From assembly GCA_963837395.1 (NCBI GenBank), contig CAWINI010000003.1:1116001-1180000 (forward strand): DNA of 64,000 nucleotides, given 5' to 3'. The position numbers and the translations under genes are program-made. The stretch comes from CAVZQN01 sp963837395. Its GTDB lineage: Bacteria; Acidobacteriota; HRBIN11; JAKEFK01. This document shows, piece by piece, positions 9,618 to 17,609 of this stretch (position 1 is the first letter of the stretch; every line of letters starts with the position of its first letter). The notes under the pieces were generated by a model. That model was given only the letters and a program-made list of their open reading frames with translations, did not search any database and was not told the origin of the DNA.

Positions 9618-9727
9618 CGCTCATACTCCTATTCAACAAATGCTTCCTTCCTATTAAGTCGTTTGGGGAAAGCCCAAATCGACAATCCAATGCGATTTGT
9701 TATTTTCATTTACATAAATTTCAAACG

Positions 9728-9740
9728 TCAAATAATTTGA
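9728..9740. promoter_or_regulatory. MarR-type operator upstream of the efflux operon
   Basis: TCAAATAATTTGA is a perfect inverted repeat (TCAAAT-A-ATTTGA) inside a wider dyad TTTCAAA...TTTGAAA. Near-identical 13-14 bp sites precede the metallo-hydrolase gene (10897-10910) and the marR gene (11440-11452). Binding by the nearby MarR protein is inferred. Confidence 0.6.
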
Positions 9741-9760
9741 AAAACGAAATAATAAGGAAT

Positions 9761-9788
9761 AAAAATAGCCCCGCAGCGTGAGCGGAGC
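9761..9788 (-). terminator. Rho-independent terminator of the metallo-hydrolase gene
   Basis: Read on the minus strand, GCTCCGC and GCGGGGC form a seven-pair stem (one G-U) around a seven-base loop, followed by TATTTTTATT. It lies just after the stop at 9798 and separates that gene from the efflux operon promoter. Confidence 0.7.
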
Positions 9789-9797
9789 AACTCAATC

Positions 9798-10805
9798 TTA
9801 TATTGCTACTTTTTCATTCCTGTTAACTACACTTTCATGTTCAATTTCAAAATAAGACCCTTCTTTCAATATTAAGAATTCATCTGGATTAAGTCGAAAT
9901 TTTTTGATGGCCTTTTGCAGATCTAGAATCGGATCTTCCTGACCATCATCTGCCAAACGAAATGTTCCAAAATGCATGCCGATACTGGTCTCGATATCCA
10001 GAATCATATGAATTTTCAACGCTTCTTCAGGCGACGTATGTACAGGTGACATAAACCATTGAGGTTTATAAGCACCTATAGGCAACAACCCGATACGAAT
10101 CGGACCTGTCCGTTTGCTAATTTCCTGAAACATTTCGGAGTTATAGCCTGTATCTCCTGCGAAATATATATTCCCTGAAGGTGTCTTAATTACATAACCG
10201 CACCACAAAGTGGCGTTTCGATCAAAAATTCCACGGCCTGAAAAATGTTGAGCAGGAACAGCTTGAACTGAAATCATATGATTCAAATTCGTATCATCCC
10301 ACCAATCTAGTTCGACGACGTTCGATATTCCTTTACTCTCCAGCAACTTCTTGACGCCAAGAGGAACTATAATTTTCGGAGCATGTAATGCAGATAGTTT
10401 CCGCAAACTCGGCACATCAAGGTGATCGTAGTGGTCATGGCTTACAACAACTGCATCAATTTTGGGAAGATCCTCAAAGGCGATTCCCGGTTCACGCTTC
10501 CGTTTCGGTCCGATCCAGGAAAACGGACTCGCACGATCGCTCCAAATTGGATCGGTAATAATGTTCAAACCATCCATCTGCAGTAAGAACGTTGAATGAT
10601 TTACAAAGGTTATCCCGATTCCTTCATTCACATTATCGACAGGCTTTCTTGAAGATCCTAAAACTGGTGAGTTTTTCCATTCACCAGGCTTGCGAGTCCA
10701 GAGCCATTTTAATATTGAACGAAAACCTTTTGGCTGAATTCTTTCAGAATTGTAAAAAATTTTCCCATTAAAATGATCAGAGATTTTATGACTCGAAACA
10801 TTCAT
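9798..10805 (-). CDS. MBL-fold metallo-hydrolase, NAPE-PLD/UlaG-like
   Basis: A zinc-dependent hydrolase of the metallo-beta-lactamase fold, 335 residues. The HxHxDH motif is SHDHYDHLD; further metal ligands are expected at AQHFSGRG, FAGDTGYN and the C-terminal MHFGTF. The layout resembles N-acyl-phosphatidylethanolamine phospholipase D and UlaG-type lactonases; the substrate cannot be read from sequence. The frame is open up to 10877, but the ATG at 10805 has AAGGAAA at good spacing, whereas the upstream ATG has none and lies upstream of the best -10 candidate. A shared MarR-type site upstream suggests co-regulation with the efflux pump. Confidence 0.88.
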   Translation of the reverse strand: MNVSSHKISDHFNGKIFYNSERIQPKGFRSILKWLWTRKPGEWKNSPVLGSSRKPVDNVNEGIGITFVNHSTFLLQMDGLNIITDPIWSDRASPFSWIGPKRKREPGIAFEDLPKIDAVVVSHDHYDHLDVPSLRKLSALHAPKIIVPLGVKKLLESKGISNVVELDWWDDTNLNHMISVQAVPAQHFSGRGIFDRNATLWCGYVIKTPSGNIYFAGDTGYNSEMFQEISKRTGPIRIGLLPIGAYKPQWFMSPVHTSPEEALKIHMILDIETSIGMHFGTFRLADDGQEDPILDLQKAIKKFRLNPDEFLILKEGSYFEIEHESVVNRNEKVAI

Positions 10806-10865
10806 AACAGTTTCCTTTTTGGAATACGGATGAAGATGTGCTTTCGTTCCAATTATTTCATCATT

Positions 10866-10910
10866 CATATATTTCATTTTTCAAATACTTCAATTATCGA
10901 ACTATTTTGA
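10866..10910 (-). promoter_or_regulatory. Promoter and MarR-type operator of the metallo-hydrolase gene
   Basis: On the minus strand a TTGAAG -35 (10888-10893), 16-bp spacer and TATATG -10 (10866-10871) precede the gene. Just upstream, 10897-10910 reads TCGAACTATTTTGA on the plus strand. This is the 13-bp motif of the marR promoter with one extra T. A half site (TCAAATA) lies at 10881-10887. Confidence 0.5.
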
Positions 10911-10914
10911 GATT

Positions 10915-10940
10915 AAAAAAGCTCCGCCACTCGCGGAGCT
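10915..10940 (-). terminator. Rho-independent terminator of marR
   Basis: On the minus strand AGCTCCGC-GAGTG-GCGGAGCT is a perfect eight-pair stem with a five-base loop, directly followed by six T. It lies ten bases after the marR stop codon. Confidence 0.9.
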
Positions 10941-10949
10941 GTTGGTTAA

Positions 10950-11399
10950 TTAAACGAGTGCGCTTTTTTCCCGTTCGATTCTAAGCGCGATTTTACGAAA
11001 CAGGCTGATTAACATATCCTGTTCCTCTTTGTTCAATGAATTCAGCATCCCGCGCACCATACCGAGATGAACTTCAGTAACCTGATCGTATATTTTACGA
11101 CCCTCAGGCATTACCTCGACCCAAACAACTCGGCGATCCTTCTCGGAGCGTTCACGTTTGACAAGCTTTTTCTCGACGAGATTGTCCATAACAAAAGTTA
11201 TCGTACTTACAGAAAGTCCGGCACGCTCGGCAACTTCAGTCATCGTGAGCGGTCCATGTTTTCCTAAAATTTCAATGATCCTTACCTCACCCTTTCGACA
11301 AGCTTCCAGATTCGGATTGTCTTTAGTAAAGACATATCGATCCACAATCGATTCCAAATGATCCAACATCTCTTTTTCTTTTTTTCCAGTTGCCCTCAT
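10950..11399 (-). CDS. MarR-family transcriptional regulator
   Basis: A 149-residue winged-helix repressor. Helices LTMTEVAERAGLSVSTITFV (recognition helix) and the wing KRERSEKDRRVVWVEVMPEG with the conserved DRR are clear; long N- and C-terminal helices provide the dimer interface. The start has AAGGA six bases upstream. The gene lies head-to-tail with the metallo-hydrolase and the RND efflux operon. Copies of one 13-bp inverted repeat stand in front of all three, so this protein probably represses itself and both neighbours and is released by a small hydrophobic or phenolic ligand. That role is inferred from context. Confidence 0.93.
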   Translation of the reverse strand: MRATGKKEKEMLDHLESIVDRYVFTKDNPNLEACRKGEVRIIEILGKHGPLTMTEVAERAGLSVSTITFVMDNLVEKKLVKRERSEKDRRVVWVEVMPEGRKIYDQVTEVHLGMVRGMLNSLNKEEQDMLISLFRKIALRIEREKSALV

Positions 11400-11439
11400 A
11401 CCAGTCCTTTATGCTACTCCTATAAGAATATTTTGAATT

Positions 11440-11452
11440 TCGAACTATTTGA
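11440..11452. promoter_or_regulatory. MarR-type operator in the marR promoter
   Basis: TCGAACTATTTGA (minus strand TCAAATAGTTCGA) fits TCRAA-N3-TTYGA. On the minus strand it sits between a TTGTCA -35 and an AATATT/TATTCT -10, the position expected for autorepression. A partial copy (AACTATTTGG) starts at 11459. Confidence 0.6.
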
Positions 11453-11501
11453 CAATAAAACTATTTGGAAACCGTGTCAAGTCAAAGTGGCCAGAAAAAA
11501 T

Positions 11502-12299
11502 TTATCCTCGTTTAGCGCGGATGATATTTGCGTGGAATGGAATTACAACATGACCTTTCTCGGTGACTTCCTCCAACGCAGCAGACATTTCATCGCGGAT
11601 GTCAGCGGTAATCCTCCGGCGTTCGTTTGCATCAAGATGCTGCATTGAAGGGATGCAAGCTGTATCGACATCGATTTCACCATCAAGAAAGCCTTCCGGA
11701 TCAGGAAAGCGTGCAATCATGGAAAATGGCTCAACTTCCACATCATGAAAATTTGCATTTGTTAGCAGTGGAAAAACTGTTTCAAGATCACCGAGTTCGA
11801 AAATTATTTCCACACCGGACATCCCGAAACGCTTTTGAATCACGTTATGCAGCTTCACATAAAATGGATGACGATCGAGTCCTTGCCACACGCTAAATGC
11901 GAAATGTCCATCAGTTTTTAGTACCCGGTGAATTTCAGCAAGGGCTAATTTCCGATCGGCAAAAAACTGTAAAGCTTCCTGGCAAACTACAAGGTCGAAG
12001 CTTGCATTTTGAAAAGGCATTGATTCAACCTGGCCTTCATGCCATTCAATTTTTTGCCGTTGTTGTGCAGACTGTGCACGAGCTACCGATAACATGTGCG
12101 GACTGAGATCAAGACCTGTGATCGTTCCATGAAAATTGTCATTGGAAGCAATGAGTCGTGACACGATTCCTGTACCACAACCGACATCAAGAATACGATC
12201 ATTCGGTCGAATTTTTGCTGATTGAATTAAACGAGAGGCCCAGGGAGCAAAAAGCACCGGGACCATATAACTTTCATATGTCTCTGCCGGATTGCTCAT
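11502..12299 (-). CDS. Class I SAM-dependent methyltransferase (Methyltransf_11 type)
   Basis: Cytoplasmic methyltransferase of 265 residues. Motif I is RILDVGCGTGIVSRL (about residue 36), the acidic motif II end is TGLDLSPHML, motif III region FDLVVCQEALQFF, and LKTDGHFAFSVW is the usual post-motif strand. It resembles UbiE/menaquinone-type and small-molecule methyltransferases; the substrate is unknown. AAGGAGTG precedes the start at eight bases. It stands alone, 102 bp upstream of marR on the same strand and divergent from the VWFA gene. Confidence 0.88.
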   Translation of the reverse strand: MSNPAETYESYMVPVLFAPWASRLIQSAKIRPNDRILDVGCGTGIVSRLIASNDNFHGTITGLDLSPHMLSVARAQSAQQRQKIEWHEGQVESMPFQNASFDLVVCQEALQFFADRKLALAEIHRVLKTDGHFAFSVWQGLDRHPFYVKLHNVIQKRFGMSGVEIIFELGDLETVFPLLTNANFHDVEVEPFSMIARFPDPEGFLDGEIDVDTACIPSMQHLDANERRRITADIRDEMSAALEEVTEKGHVVIPFHANIIRAKRG

Positions 12300-12417
12300 T
12301 TTGGTTCACTCCTTATAAATTGGGACGCAATTTCCTTATCGTTAGTCTCACTGAACTCAGTAACATATCGCAAGTTATCGGCACTAATGGTCAACAGCAT
12401 GTTATGCTAGAGGCTTC

Positions 12418-13602
12418 ATGAAAAATTGGATTTTTGGATTTTGTTTACTCCTTATATCAATTCCGCTTGGATTTGCGCAAGAGGAAGTCACTGTAACTTC
12501 AATTCACGTTTGGGTCGCTGTTGAAGGATCGAAAGGACCGCTCACCGAAAAAGATTTTGAAGTATATGAAGATGGAAAAAAAATGACTCCCACGTGTTTT
12601 GAAAAAGTCTCTCAGCCGCAATCATCAAGCAATACTTCTACTAAGGATGAATCGACTGAAAGTAAACCCCAAATTCTTCAAGGGAAAAGAATTGCATTAT
12701 TCGTTGATCAGTTGAATACCTCGAAAGCCGAGCTTGAATTTATCAGACCTAAGATTAATGAATTTCTGAAGCAAATTGATGAGAAAAGCCAGATCATGCT
12801 GGCGGCGGTTCCGCCTTTCGAATCAGTGGTTGATTTTACGACGGATGCTGTTCAAATCCAGGGTAAATTGGACGGTCTTTCTGGAAACGCCGAACGGGAC
12901 CTTGAAATGATGGAGCGTCGAAGACAGATCGAACTGGTACTTGAATCAGCCAGACCAGCTCCACTTGACAGGGCAGCGATACTTGCAACTCAGTTTCAAC
13001 AAGAAGAAACCCAGGAGGTTCAAGTTTTCCTGAACTCATTTGATCGTTTCTCAAAGTATCTCAAAGAGCATACGGATGAAGAAGATCACACTGTGGTACT
13101 GCTTATTTCCGGCGGGATTAACGCAAGACCTGGCCAGCAGTACTGGGACATGATCTACGCTATCGCTGGCCGCCAGGAAGAACTGCCTTTAGATGAAGCC
13201 GGAAGGATCGGGTTTGACATTCGAAAGGCAGTTCAAAAGTCGATTGGAAAATTGAATCGTGAAAATTTAACCATTTATACAATCAGCACTCGCGGCCAAC
13301 TCCAGATTGTTGATGATACTTTTCATTCAGACCGTCGTTATGCACCAAAAGATGAAAAAAAATACAGAGAAGATTATCAAAACACTCTTGCTCAAATCGC
13401 GCATGAAACTGGCGGGTTGGCTTTTGAAAATTCTTTGAATTTCAAACACGGTTTTGATGCAATCTTAAATGATCTTTCCCAACAATACTTAATTTGTTAT
13501 CAAGCACCGGAACATGATGATGAAGGCGAATATCACGAAATCAAAGTGAAATCCAAAGTAAAAGGAATTAAACTTCGCCACCGCGAAGGCTACGTCGAAT
13601 AA
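12418..13602 (+). CDS. Secreted VWFA-related domain protein (acidobacterial type)
   Basis: A 394-residue exported protein with signal peptide MKNWIFGFCLLLISIPLGFAQ. Residues 20-60 carry the short beta domain typical of this group (LTEKDFEVYEDGKKM). A von Willebrand A-like fold follows, with the first strand KRIALFVDQLN, a middle strand HTVVLLISGG and a C-terminal part ending LICYQAPEHDDEGEYHEIKVKSK. The first metal-site motif reads DQLNT rather than DxSxS, so metal binding may be weak. This family (TIGR03436-like) is abundant in Acidobacteria and its function is unknown. AGAGG precedes the start. Confidence 0.85.
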   Translation: MKNWIFGFCLLLISIPLGFAQEEVTVTSIHVWVAVEGSKGPLTEKDFEVYEDGKKMTPTCFEKVSQPQSSSNTSTKDESTESKPQILQGKRIALFVDQLNTSKAELEFIRPKINEFLKQIDEKSQIMLAAVPPFESVVDFTTDAVQIQGKLDGLSGNAERDLEMMERRRQIELVLESARPAPLDRAAILATQFQQEETQEVQVFLNSFDRFSKYLKEHTDEEDHTVVLLISGGINARPGQQYWDMIYAIAGRQEELPLDEAGRIGFDIRKAVQKSIGKLNRENLTIYTISTRGQLQIVDDTFHSDRRYAPKDEKKYREDYQNTLAQIAHETGGLAFENSLNFKHGFDAILNDLSQQYLICYQAPEHDDEGEYHEIKVKSKVKGIKLRHREGYVE

Positions 13603-13717
13603 TTCTTTCACCACGAAGACCCAAAGACACAATGAAACACCATTTTTTTATCTTGATAATCCTTTCCTAAGGAATAGCTTCACTTATAGCGGGGTGGTAT
13701 TAGACAAGGAGTCTAAT

Positions 13718-14377
13718 ATGCTGATTCGCGATCGGGCTGAGGCCGGCCAGATCCTGGCTACAAAGTTGAAGCAATATGCCAAAAGGCCCGATGTAATCAT
13801 TCTTGCACTTCCCCGCGGTGGAGTTCCTGTCGCTTATCAAGTTGCAGCAATTCTCGATTTACCTCTGGATATTTTCCTGGTCCGGAAATTAGGAGTTCCG
13901 GGTCAAGAAGAACTGGCGATGGGCGCGATTGCCAGCGGAGGAGTTAGAGTTTTAAACCACGATGTCATTGAAAGTTTACGGATTCCTGAATCCATTATCG
14001 AGGCAGTTGCGGAAAAAGAAAAACGCGAACTTGAACGCCGCGAAAACTTCTACAAACAAGATGCTCCGCCATACGATCTAACAAATAAAACTGTCATTCT
14101 GATTGATGATGGTCTTGCCACCGGCGCAACGATGAGAGCTGCAGCAGAAGCCTTAAAACAGCAGAAAGTTAACAAAATTGTTATTGCTGTGCCTGTAGCT
14201 GCTGAATCAACTTGCAGAGAGCTTTCAGAGCTGGTTGATGAAATTGTTTGTGCATTAACTCCGGAACCATTTTATGGAGTTGGTTATTGGTACGATGATT
14301 TTTCGCAAACTTCTGATGAAGAAGTTATTGATTTGCTGAAAAAAATTCACCACGGAGCCACTGAAAGAATTCTGTGA
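13718..14377 (+). CDS. Phosphoribosyltransferase-domain protein (type I PRTase)
   Basis: A 219-residue protein with the PRPP-binding signature VILIDDGLATGATMRAA (about residues 127-143) and the N-terminal loop ALPRGGVPVAYQVA. LVRKLGVPGQEELAMGAIA is typical of the stand-alone PRTase group often found beside dienelactone-hydrolase or erythromycin-esterase domains. Substrate unknown. The ATG at 13718 has AAGGAG seven bases upstream, which decides it over an upstream in-frame GTG at 13694. Confidence 0.88.
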   Translation: MLIRDRAEAGQILATKLKQYAKRPDVIILALPRGGVPVAYQVAAILDLPLDIFLVRKLGVPGQEELAMGAIASGGVRVLNHDVIESLRIPESIIEAVAEKEKRELERRENFYKQDAPPYDLTNKTVILIDDGLATGATMRAAAEALKQQKVNKIVIAVPVAAESTCRELSELVDEIVCALTPEPFYGVGYWYDDFSQTSDEEVIDLLKKIHHGATERIL

Positions 14378-14384
14378 CTCCGTG
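14351..14384. terminator. Stem-loop overlapping the end of the phosphoribosyltransferase gene
   Basis: CACGGAG and CTCCGTG (14351-14357, 14378-14384) pair around the last codons and stop, with CAC/GTG extending the stem past one mismatch. It lies between two convergent genes and may act as a bidirectional terminator. The left arm belongs to the recurrent ACCACGGAG motif of this window. Confidence 0.45.
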
Positions 14385-14397
14385 ATAAACCTAACTT

Positions 14398-14859
14398 CTA
14401 AAATAGCTGTCCGCGTATTGCTCCCGCTGGAAATTCGCTGGTGTGCACGTTCAGATAAAAATTCGCAGGCGTATTCTTAATCTGTGTCAGGATATTTTTA
14501 TTGACTCCTGTTATGCATCCACTTGAACTTCCAGGCGCACCAGTTGATGGCGCAGTCAATCCCACGACAATATCTCCATTCCTTCCCGCAAAATTCTTAT
14601 GAATGTGTGCGGCGGCAGGAGTTGCAACATTCTGAACGGTGATTGCGAAGCAAAGCATACCGCGATCAGAATCGACAAGGACTGTTGCTGAGCCTAATCC
14701 ATTGGGATCCCCTACAGCGGAAGTACCTTCATCACTTACTTCATTTCCTCCGGTCAGCACTACGAAGTAAGTTTGAGCTTGAGCGGCCCATGTTGTATTT
14801 ACGGCAAGAGTGGTAATCGCTATTGCAAAGGCAATCGCTACAAAAAACTTGGTCTGCAT
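14398..14859 (-). CDS. Secreted CHRD-domain protein
   Basis: A 153-residue exported protein: signal peptide of about 28 residues ending near TTWAAQA, then one CHRD domain. The domain shows the beginning YFVVLTGGNEV, the central AAHIHKNFAGRNGDIVVGL and the diagnostic end FYLNVHTSEFPAGAIRGQL. CHRD domains occur in chordin and many bacterial secreted proteins; the function is unknown. AAGGAG lies seven bases before the start. Confidence 0.93.
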   Translation of the reverse strand: MQTKFFVAIAFAIAITTLAVNTTWAAQAQTYFVVLTGGNEVSDEGTSAVGDPNGLGSATVLVDSDRGMLCFAITVQNVATPAAAHIHKNFAGRNGDIVVGLTAPSTGAPGSSSGCITGVNKNILTQIKNTPANFYLNVHTSEFPAGAIRGQLF

Positions 14860-14958
14860 TTCGACTCTCCTTTGGCTAAGTTGATTTGTTGAGTTGATTC
14901 ATTTTTCTTGACAACTGTTACCGAGCGATGCCACTCCTGTAAAGAATAGGCCAAAAGG

Positions 14959-15058
14959 AAGTAATGAGTAGTGGGCGCCGAGTTCTAAGCAAAATTTTGT
15001 ATGTAAAGCCAACTTTACATGTGGTAAAACTCCGCACAGTACTCGGAACTCATTACTT
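14959..15058. repeat. 100-bp element with 11-bp inverted ends and an internal hairpin
   Basis: AAGTAATGAGT (14959-14969) is matched by its reverse complement ACTCATTACTT (15048-15058). In the centre ATGTAAAG (15001-15008) and CTTTACAT (15013-15020) form a perfect eight-pair hairpin with a four-base loop. No open reading frame is seen. It could be a small non-autonomous mobile element or a structured transcript end after the 83-residue gene. Confidence 0.5.
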
Positions 15059-15063
15059 AGGTT

Positions 15064-15315
15064 TCAGTGCTTGATTCTCAGCACTGACATTAATTTCTGT
15101 TTTATCTTTTCGCCTGCAGCGGCGCGGCGGTGCAAAGGAGCGTCTGAATCGGCAAGCCAGATTGCGCGAGAGGAACGGAAAATCCAATCAGGTAAATCTG
15201 ATAATCGATCTTCACGCGGCGGATGTTCCTTATTTTCATCAACTTGAATTAAAAGGCTTTTTTGGGAGATGCGAAGAATAAGTCCGTTTACAAAATATTG
15301 AGATACGTTAGTCAT
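15064..15315 (-). CDS. Hypothetical 83-residue protein
   Basis: I do not recognise this protein. Its first part (residues 1-27) looks like a short beta-rich segment (YFVNGLILRISQKSLLIQV), and the second half is basic and helical (PLHRRAAAGEKIKQKLMSVLRIKH). GAGGAG lies at good spacing before the ATG, which supports real translation. It has no signal peptide or membrane helix. It lies between the CHRD gene and the Tat-exported flavoprotein, all on the minus strand. Confidence 0.55.
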   Translation of the reverse strand: MTNVSQYFVNGLILRISQKSLLIQVDENKEHPPREDRLSDLPDWIFRSSRAIWLADSDAPLHRRAAAGEKIKQKLMSVLRIKH

Positions 15316-15422
15316 AAATCACTCCTCATGTGTTAAGACAACCCGACTGAAGAACAAGTTTGAATTGTTTTGAAAACAACGAAGTTACAAACGGATTTTG
15401 ATCTGGTAAAAAATTTGATCGG

Positions 15423-17330
15423 TTACGTAGTTAGAATCTCAGAAACTGCGCGGTAGGCTTGATCGATGGCTGCATCCGTATAGGCATAGGCAGCAGCATC
15501 GGCGTTCGCGATGGCAATCCGGCCAAACGGTTTTCGTGCGCGTTCACACGGAGTCTCCTTCCCTTCAAGCCAGAATGGATCAAAAAGCGAATTGTATTGA
15601 TACGCATATCCGTGTGCCCAGCGGTTTACAGTGATCGCCCGGATATCACGCGCAGCATCAAAACCGGATGAACCGACTATGCGATTCAACTGATCACGAA
15701 TGTTGCTTTCAATAGTTTCAAATTTCGTGTTTAACAATTCGAGACGTCCCGCCCGGTGTTGCTGCCGCGCAGATAATCCCGGACTGCATGGTGTTCGCAT
15801 CATGTGAATGACGATCGGCTCTTCAGGAGTTTGCGAACATTTATATTTGCCGATGCTTACCGGCAAATCCAAATTCAGCCAACTGTGATATGAACCAGGA
15901 CAATATGCAGAATTGATGCCGGCTTTTTCAAAAGCTTTCCAATTGTTGATCGCTACATTCGTATATAACAAAGGAACTTTTACTTCATACGCAAGATCTT
16001 CTTTCTGTTTTTCTGGTAAATCAGGACAAAGATATGGGATGACACTGCTCCAACAAGCAAGAATGCATTTTGAAGCATGCACTGTTTGAAGCTTTCCATT
16101 GCGTACATAAGATACATCAACCTGTCTTACAGAAGGCTGGTTCACTTTAACAACAGTACTATTCAACCGAATCCTACAAACAGCGGCGGCGTGATCCAAT
16201 TTTGAGTAATCACAACGCGCAGAAACAACATCATCCATGGTATGGCCTGGAATTGATCCTGGAATCAAATTTCTAACCAGAAGACGCGCGATGGTTGCAT
16301 TGCCATCGGGAAAATGAAAGAAGTAGGAATCGCCACCTTGCTCATATTCCATTGAATCGCGGTTCATTCCTGTCCCAAAATCCGGATCGAGTTTCATTCC
16401 TTGAAACCCTGGCATCTCTAAACCCCATGCATCTTGTGCCGGTACGGCATCAATTCCAACTCCATACAAACCATGAAGGCGCGCATTCAATAATTTCACA
16501 ACATCAACATGAGTCTTCACGATTTTCGTCAGGAAATCTGAGTAACTGATCGTTGCCAGTTTTGACTTTTTCTCGGCTGAAGAGTGATGCGGCAGGTAAT
16601 CAATGTTTGATGTGCACAAATTTCGGAAATCTTTTTTTGCAGAATCAGCAATTGGCAATTCGTTCAAGAAAAGATCCCAGGTTTTTGAATCCCATTCTGC
16701 TAATTCAGAAAAACCAGCCCACATATTGAAGCCTTCTGGGAAACGGACATTCTTATCGGTGCCGAAAGTTTCACGATCAAAAAATATTGCAGGCCTTAAG
16801 CCATGGCTCTTGTAAAGCCCAAAATTGACGACTTCTGACCAACGCTTCACATCGATCCCCAATTCTTTTATCAACCCTTTAGCAACTTCACTGTAAGGTG
16901 CAGGGCTGTCGATTGCGAATGTGCCGCCGAATCCAAGAAGGGTTCGATCGTTAATCCGAAATTCATTTCGTTTGGCGTGGCCGCCGAAATCATCATGGTT
17001 ATCAAGAATCAAAATTCGAGCGTTTGGGCCTGCTTGTTTCCGATAAAAATACGCAGCGGAGAGCCCGCTGATTCCTGCACCAACAATGATCAGATCGTAT
17101 TGCTCATGCGGATCAACGGCAGCTTTTGGCCAGAATTTGCCATCACGCAATTCGTGAAATATTTCGAACGATCCTTTGTGATTTCCACGTAAACCAGTTA
17201 AGGCCGGCGGATAATAATCTGCGACTTCTTCATGATGAACTTCAGGCTGCTTCGAACACGAAGGAAGTAACGACGCGCCGATGCTGACAGCAATGCCATT
17301 CAGGAAATCGCGCCGTGTGATTCGTGGCAT
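15423..17330 (-). CDS. Tat-exported FAD/NAD(P)-binding oxidoreductase, spermidine-dehydrogenase-like
   Basis: A 635-residue flavoprotein. The N-terminus ITRRDFLNG followed by a hydrophobic stretch and LLPSCSK is a twin-arginine signal, probably with a lipobox cysteine. The FAD-binding Rossmann motif DLIIVGAGISGLSAAYF (about residue 80) ends with an acidic ILILDNHDDFGGHAKRNEF. A C-terminal GRIAIANADAAAYAYTDAAIDQAYRAV matches the FAD-contact end of amine oxidases. The overall wording resembles the Tat-dependent spermidine dehydrogenase group, but an amine substrate is only inferred. No ribosome site decides the start; the Tat motif does. Confidence 0.82.
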   Translation of the reverse strand: MPRITRRDFLNGIAVSIGASLLPSCSKQPEVHHEEVADYYPPALTGLRGNHKGSFEIFHELRDGKFWPKAAVDPHEQYDLIIVGAGISGLSAAYFYRKQAGPNARILILDNHDDFGGHAKRNEFRINDRTLLGFGGTFAIDSPAPYSEVAKGLIKELGIDVKRWSEVVNFGLYKSHGLRPAIFFDRETFGTDKNVRFPEGFNMWAGFSELAEWDSKTWDLFLNELPIADSAKKDFRNLCTSNIDYLPHHSSAEKKSKLATISYSDFLTKIVKTHVDVVKLLNARLHGLYGVGIDAVPAQDAWGLEMPGFQGMKLDPDFGTGMNRDSMEYEQGGDSYFFHFPDGNATIARLLVRNLIPGSIPGHTMDDVVSARCDYSKLDHAAAVCRIRLNSTVVKVNQPSVRQVDVSYVRNGKLQTVHASKCILACWSSVIPYLCPDLPEKQKEDLAYEVKVPLLYTNVAINNWKAFEKAGINSAYCPGSYHSWLNLDLPVSIGKYKCSQTPEEPIVIHMMRTPCSPGLSARQQHRAGRLELLNTKFETIESNIRDQLNRIVGSSGFDAARDIRAITVNRWAHGYAYQYNSLFDPFWLEGKETPCERARKPFGRIAIANADAAAYAYTDAAIDQAYRAVSEILTT

Positions 17331-17609
17331 GAGTTAGATCTTACTACATGAGAGATCAGACTATATTCCGCAGCCTCCGAGCGCTTGGCCAAAACGGATC
17401 CCGTCATGACAAACTGTTTCAATTACCGCATACAGACTAATCAATTTCGAACTAGACCTGTTATGAAACGCGGGTATGTTTTTTGTGGCGAGTACCAGCC
17501 CCATTCGGTTTCAAATATCATCGTCCCAAGCGAAAGTGGTGAAACTCCTAGTTCCGCTTTTCCCGAGTGGATAGTGATACATGTCTGAGATATTTTTTCC
17601 TTAAGAGTT

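Noticed and set aside
17331..17609. Frames in the gap between the flavoprotein start and the end of the broken membrane gene
   Set aside because: They have no ribosome site, no recognisable family and low coding character; I see nothing functional here.
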